A stretch of DNA of 64,000 nucleotides. It comes from Saprospiraceae bacterium (GTDB lineage Bacteria > Bacteroidota > Bacteroidia > Chitinophagales > Saprospiraceae). The translations under genes and the position numbers were made by a program. This document shows, in pieces, positions 61,021-64,000 of the stretch. The DNA lies in contig JAHBTW010000008.1 of NCBI GenBank assembly GCA_019638385.1, positions 1 to 64,000 on the forward strand. Reading direction: 5' to 3'. The notes under the pieces are model-generated. The model had not been told where the DNA came from and did not search any database. It saw only the letters and a program-made list of their open reading frames with translations. The number at the start of each line of letters is the position of its first letter. Position 1 is the stretch's first letter.

Positions 61021-62064
61021 ATGAAAAAAATATTCTACACCATAGCGGCCATCTTTTTCGGTATAAGTGCGGCAACGGCGGGCAACCCCGATCGCCAGGG
61101 AGAGGCCGGAGCTTATGAATTGTTGATGAACCCCTGGGCGCGCAGCGCCGGGTTGCACTCCATGACGACTGCTAACGTGCAGGGCGTGGAGGCCAACTGG
61201 ATCAATGTGGCTGGGTTATCGCGCATCAATAAGACGGAAGTTTTGATCGGCAACTCCGATTATCTGCGCGGCACCGACATCCGTATGAATGCGTTCGGCA
61301 TCTCACAGCGGGTGGGCAAAAATAGCGCTTTCAGTCTGAGCATTATGTCGTTGAATTTCGGCGATATTCCGGTAACGACTACCGAACAGCCCGAAGGTAC
61401 AGGCGCTTTTTATTCTCCGGCCTTTTTCAACATCGGCTTCGGCTATGCGCATACCTTCGAGAACAAAGTATCGGTAGGTATATTGGTACGGGGTATTTCG
61501 GAATCGCTTGCCGACGTGTCGGCTTTCGGCTTCGCCATAGATGCCGGCGTACAGTATGTAACAGGCGAACAGGACAATTTCAAATTCGGAATTTCTCTGC
61601 GCAATGTAGGCTCCAGAATGACCTTCGGCGGCGAGGGGTTGTCGGTGAACGGCCCCAGCCCCAACGGCGCAGGTTATCCGCTCACCTTTGAGCAGCGCTC
61701 GGCCAGTTTCGAGTTGCCTTCTATGCTCAATATCGGCATGTCGTATGACTTCCTGATCGGAGAAAAAAATAGGATTACGGCACTTGGCAATTTCACGGCC
61801 AACTCTTTTTCGGAAGACCAAATCGGCGGTGGCCTCGAATATGCCTTCAACGAAATGTTTATGGTTCGGGGCGGCTATCGCTACGATTTCGGCAGCAAAG
61901 ATGTGGTATCGGCGCCGTTGTACTCCGGTCCCAGCGCCGGCGCTTCTTTTGAAGTGCCCCTGAGCAAAGAGAACAAAAAAACGCGGGTGGGCATTGATTA
62001 CGCCTGGCGCCAAACGAATATCTACAACGGCTCGCACAACCTCGGCGTGCGGCTCAGCCTTTAA
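61021..62064 (+). CDS. PorV/PorQ-family outer-membrane protein
   Basis: A 347-residue beta-barrel protein. Signal peptide 1-21 (MKKIFYTIAAIFFGISAATAG). MNPWARSAGLHSMTTANVQGVEANWINVAGLSRI matches the conserved N-terminal plug-like region of the PorV/PorQ (UPF0164, FadL-like) family. Alternating amphipathic strands and a C-terminal strand NLGVRLSL complete a 14-strand-type barrel. PorV shuttles T9SS cargo from the SprA translocon to the attachment complex. This paralogue sits beside its probable client, the 1381-residue protein, and a TonB receptor. ATG 61021 is chosen because the signal peptide starts there; the frame is open further upstream through the hairpin. Confidence 0.85.
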   Translation: MKKIFYTIAAIFFGISAATAGNPDRQGEAGAYELLMNPWARSAGLHSMTTANVQGVEANWINVAGLSRINKTEVLIGNSDYLRGTDIRMNAFGISQRVGKNSAFSLSIMSLNFGDIPVTTTEQPEGTGAFYSPAFFNIGFGYAHTFENKVSVGILVRGISESLADVSAFGFAIDAGVQYVTGEQDNFKFGISLRNVGSRMTFGGEGLSVNGPSPNGAGYPLTFEQRSASFELPSMLNIGMSYDFLIGEKNRITALGNFTANSFSEDQIGGGLEYAFNEMFMVRGGYRYDFGSKDVVSAPLYSGPSAGASFEVPLSKENKKTRVGIDYAWRQTNIYNGSHNLGVRLSL

Positions 62065-62088
62065 GCGTGTAAAAACTTTCCTGCTCGC

Positions 62089-62119
62089 TTGTAAAAGAAG
62101 GCCGGATTGCATATCTTTG
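62089..62119 (+). promoter_or_regulatory. Promoter of greA
   Basis: TTG (62089-62091), 20 bp, TATCTTTG (62112-62119). The only good promoter match between the barrel gene and greA, so transcription would start near 62126 and run through the hairpin at 62138-62183. Confidence 0.65.
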
Positions 62120-62137
62120 TGCCATTCAATACAAGAA

Positions 62138-62183
62138 AAGACAAGAACGCTTCCGCAGATTGCTGTGGGGGCGTTCTTGTCTT
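62138..62183 (+). terminator. Terminator-like hairpin in the greA leader (possible attenuator)
   Basis: AAGACAAGAACGC (62138-62150) pairs perfectly with GCGTTCTTGTCTT (62171-62183). Inside, CCGCAG and CTGTGG extend the stem with one mismatch. ATTTAGTTTAG follows. It lies downstream of the promoter and 43 bp before the greA ATG, so it can act in the greA leader and also end transcripts from the barrel gene. Confidence 0.7.
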
Positions 62184-62225
62184 ATTTAGTTTAGTGCAGT
62201 TTATGACCGAATAAAATCAATTACT

Positions 62226-62702
62226 ATGTCAGCTTACAATTATTTGACTCCGGAGGGACACGAAAGGCTAAAAGCAGAATTGGAAGACCTGAAAACCAGG
62301 GGCCGGAATGAGGCGGCACGCGCCATAGCCGAGGCGCGTGAGAAAGGCGACTTGTCGGAAAATGCTGAATACGATGCCGCAAAAGACGCGCAGGGCATGT
62401 TGGAGTTGCGCATCAACGAATTGGAAAAAGCGCTGTCGAACGCCCGGATATTAGACGGCTCTCATCTGGATACCTCCAAAGTAACGGTTCTGTCAAACGT
62501 GACTATTCGGAATACAAAGACCAAAAAGGAAATGAAGTATAAATTGGTTTCCGAATCGGAGGCCGATCTCAAAGAAGGGAAGATATCCGTTACTTCACCA
62601 ATGGGCAACGGCTTGCTGGGGAAAACAGTCGGCGATGTAGCCATTGTAGAGACGCCTCGCGGCAATATGGAATTTGAAGTGGTAGATATTTCAATTGACT
62701 AA
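62226..62702 (+). CDS. greA: Transcription elongation factor GreA
   Basis: A 158-residue cytoplasmic factor that enters the RNA polymerase secondary channel and triggers cleavage of backtracked RNA. The N-terminal coiled coil (LTPEGHERLKAELEDL...ARAIAEAREKGDLSENAEYDAAK) carries the acidic tip residues in GDLSENAEY (Asp/Glu). The C-terminal FKBP-like domain contains SPMGNGLLGKTVGD. Length is normal. The HIT protein gene begins 1 bp after the stop, so the two are co-transcribed. Confidence 0.97.
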   Translation: MSAYNYLTPEGHERLKAELEDLKTRGRNEAARAIAEAREKGDLSENAEYDAAKDAQGMLELRINELEKALSNARILDGSHLDTSKVTVLSNVTIRNTKTKKEMKYKLVSESEADLKEGKISVTSPMGNGLLGKTVGDVAIVETPRGNMEFEVVDISID

Positions 62703-62703
62703 T

Positions 62704-63105
62704 ATGCCGAGCATTTTTTCCCGGATCGTAGCGGGCGAGATTCCTTGCCACAAAATAGCCGAAACAGCCGATTATCTGGCCTTTCTGGATATTCAGCCGC
62801 GAACCGAAGGCCATACTTTAGTCATTCCCAAACAGGAAATTAATTACATCTTCGACATAGCCGACGAGCCGCTCGCCGGTATGATGATTTTTGCCAAAAA
62901 GGTCGCTCGCGCGGTGCAGTCCTGTGTACCGTGCGAGCGCATCGGCGTGGCCGTTATCGGTCTGGAAGTGCCCCATGCGCACATTCACCTCGTTCCCATC
63001 AACACCATCGGCGACCTCAGCTTTGAGCGCGCGCCGCTGTCCTTTCCATCTGAAGAAATGGCCGTATTGGCTGCCCGCATCGGGGAGGCGTACCATCAGT
63101 TGTAG
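62704..63105 (+). CDS. HIT-family nucleotide hydrolase
   Basis: A 133-residue cytoplasmic protein. SIFSRIVAGEIPCHKIAE is the typical start, and HAHIHLVP near residue 98 is the histidine triad that hydrolyses nucleoside phosphoramidates or dinucleotides (Hint-like branch). ATG 62704 (MPSIF) is taken as the start; an in-frame TTG at 62695 overlaps greA. The stop overlaps the convergent ATPase gene by 10 bp. greA with a HIT gene is a common pairing in Bacteroidota. Confidence 0.93.
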   Translation: MPSIFSRIVAGEIPCHKIAETADYLAFLDIQPRTEGHTLVIPKQEINYIFDIADEPLAGMMIFAKKVARAVQSCVPCERIGVAVIGLEVPHAHIHLVPINTIGDLSFERAPLSFPSEEMAVLAARIGEAYHQL

Positions 63106-64000
63106 GCGGGGAGGTATTGCTTCAAAAAAGTAGTAAGCCCGGTTACCCGAATCCCTTCTTTAGGCTGGTAGTCTTCCTCGCCGGGGATGATTATGTAATT
63201 TTCACGGGTACCCAAATCGGCGATAGATGAATAAAACCCTTTGCTGATTATAGGAGCGGAAGAAAATTTGATTTCAATTCCCGCTACTGGCGAGTGCCCT
63301 TTAACCAGCACAATATCGCACTCGGCGCCTTGATGAGTTCGATAGAAGAAACAGGATAGCCCTTCGCCGGAATGATTTTTGATTTGCTCTAAAACATAAC
63401 CCTCCCAAGAAGCGCCTAAAGCAGTGCTCCCAAGTAAATCGTTGATGCCATTAAAATCCATCCAGGCATGGAGAATACCGCTATCTCTTTGATACACCTT
63501 AGGGGACTTCACAATTCTTTTACTAACGTTTGGAAACCAAGGCTGAAGGCTTGTAACTAAGAATGCGTTTTCTAAGAATGACAGGTAACTCTTGACGGTG
63601 TGACCACTTACCCCCAGTGCTCGGGCAAATTTCTCTCCCTGCCAAATTCCTCCGTTTTCCCCGGCCAACATCTGCCAAAAACGCCTAATTAAGATCGGAT
63701 CGGCGCTTAGTCCTAATCTGGGGAGATCGCGCTCTAAATAACTTCGGATAAAATTGCGCCGCCAGCTTAGACTCAACGCGCCATCAGGAGCCAACAAAGA
63801 TTCCGGAAACCCGCCTCGAAACCAATGTGTTTGCCAATCACAAAACGCGCTTATTTCGCCCAAATGTAGCGGTGAAAGTTCTACATAGGCAATTCGCCCG
63901 GCGAGTGATTCGGAGCTTTGACGGAGCAGTTCCGGGGAGGCTGAACCCAATAGAATAAATCGGCCCGGGCGGCGGTTTTCATCAATAATCCCTCTGAGAA
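63096..64000 (-). CDS. ATPase with DUF4143-type C-terminal domain (5' end outside window)
   Basis: The frame is open to the last base of the window; about 301 residues are visible. ENRRPGRFILLGSAS is the strand following Walker B in the AAA_14/DUF4143 family, so the P-loop lies outside. RIAYVELSPLHLGEI, WFRGGFPESLL, NFIRSYLERDLPRLG and the winged-helix-like LGVSGHTVKSYLSFLENAFL follow in the family order, then a PD-(D/E)xK nuclease-like end (FFYRTHQGAECDIVLVKG, AGIEIKFSS). Members are widespread, of unclear cellular role, sometimes treated as toxin or mobile-element genes. Confidence 0.88.
   Translation of the reverse strand, partial: LRGIIDENRRPGRFILLGSASPELLRQSSESLAGRIAYVELSPLHLGEISAFCDWQTHWFRGGFPESLLAPDGALSLSWRRNFIRSYLERDLPRLGLSADPILIRRFWQMLAGENGGIWQGEKFARALGVSGHTVKSYLSFLENAFLVTSLQPWFPNVSKRIVKSPKVYQRDSGILHAWMDFNGINDLLGSTALGASWEGYVLEQIKNHSGEGLSCFFYRTHQGAECDIVLVKGHSPVAGIEIKFSSAPIISKGFYSSIADLGTRENYIIIPGEEDYQPKEGIRVTGLTTFLKQYLPAYN

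Overview
The window comes from a member of the Bacteroidota, most likely class Saprospiria or a close relative. Four lines of sequence evidence support this. Several secreted proteins end in type IX secretion (T9SS) sorting domains, one of them the gliding-motility-associated type. Promoters follow the Bacteroidota consensus TTG-N19-TAnnTTTG. Shine-Dalgarno sequences are rare. The gene set is typical: PorV/PorQ protein, TonB receptor with a carboxypeptidase-like N-terminus, DUF4249-like lipoprotein and citrate synthase of mitochondrial type. Most of the window is moderately GC-rich. Visibly AT-rich stretches occur at about 4.5-6.9 kb, inside the gene at 40170-44603, and in the body of the gene at 46889-48397. 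I see no rRNA, tRNA or CRISPR.

Layout. 1-4.4 kb: end of a T9SS cargo gene, a BNR-repeat (VPS10/sortilin-like) secreted protein and a mevalonate-kinase-type GHMP kinase. 4.4-7 kb: an AT-rich islet with a putative metalloprotease lacking a signal peptide and a small lipoprotein. 7-14.3 kb (minus strand): an M1 metallopeptidase gene split by an intact IS630-family element, a GDYXXLXY-type membrane protein, and Lon. 14.7-23.7 kb (plus): GTP-dependent PEP carboxykinase, alpha/beta hydrolase, secreted M1 peptidase, RNase HII, YbaB/EbfC, a LamG protein with a gliding-type sorting domain, and an Ig-like lipoprotein. 23.7-39.9 kb: HAD-type protein, lipoprotein plus 760-residue partner, a miniature sorting-domain protein with a GbsR-like regulator, acyl-CoA ligase, DUF4249-like lipoprotein, a MazF toxin-antitoxin pair, PanB, MltG, an acyltransferase, a small helical secreted protein, citrate synthase with Lnt, and a DoxX-like protein.

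40.1-50.6 kb is the most unusual part. A 1477-residue secreted protein (metzincin-like motif, parallel beta-helix, T9SS domain) has a run of 13 C in codons 10-14, just ahead of its signal peptide. Any one-base slip stops translation within a few codons, so the gene is a strong candidate for phase variation. Downstream lie three beta-propeller T9SS genes, the first with multiple frameshifts. They alternate with two copies of the big gene's last ~460 bp, each preceded by a near-identical ~195-bp spacer. The propeller genes share an almost identical C-terminus on diverged bodies, while one of the copied modules has a diverged C-terminus on a conserved front part. This looks like an on/off switch combined with a recombining cassette array for surface proteins. 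The function is an inference.

50.6-64 kb: PBP4-type D-Ala-D-Ala carboxypeptidase, an SDR oxidoreductase, then a TonB-dependent receptor / 1381-residue exported protein / PorV-family barrel set, GreA behind a terminator-like leader hairpin, a HIT protein and an ATPase with DUF4143-type C-terminus that runs off the window.

A further theme is short, imperfect purine-rich repeats of about 7-14 bp between genes (16.55, 17.6, 21.95, 46.2 and 48.4 kb). One sits in frame inside the BNR protein (2.66-2.75 kb) and one has become the N-terminus of the Ig-like lipoprotein. They resemble the short tandemly repeated repetitive sequences known from cyanobacteria.
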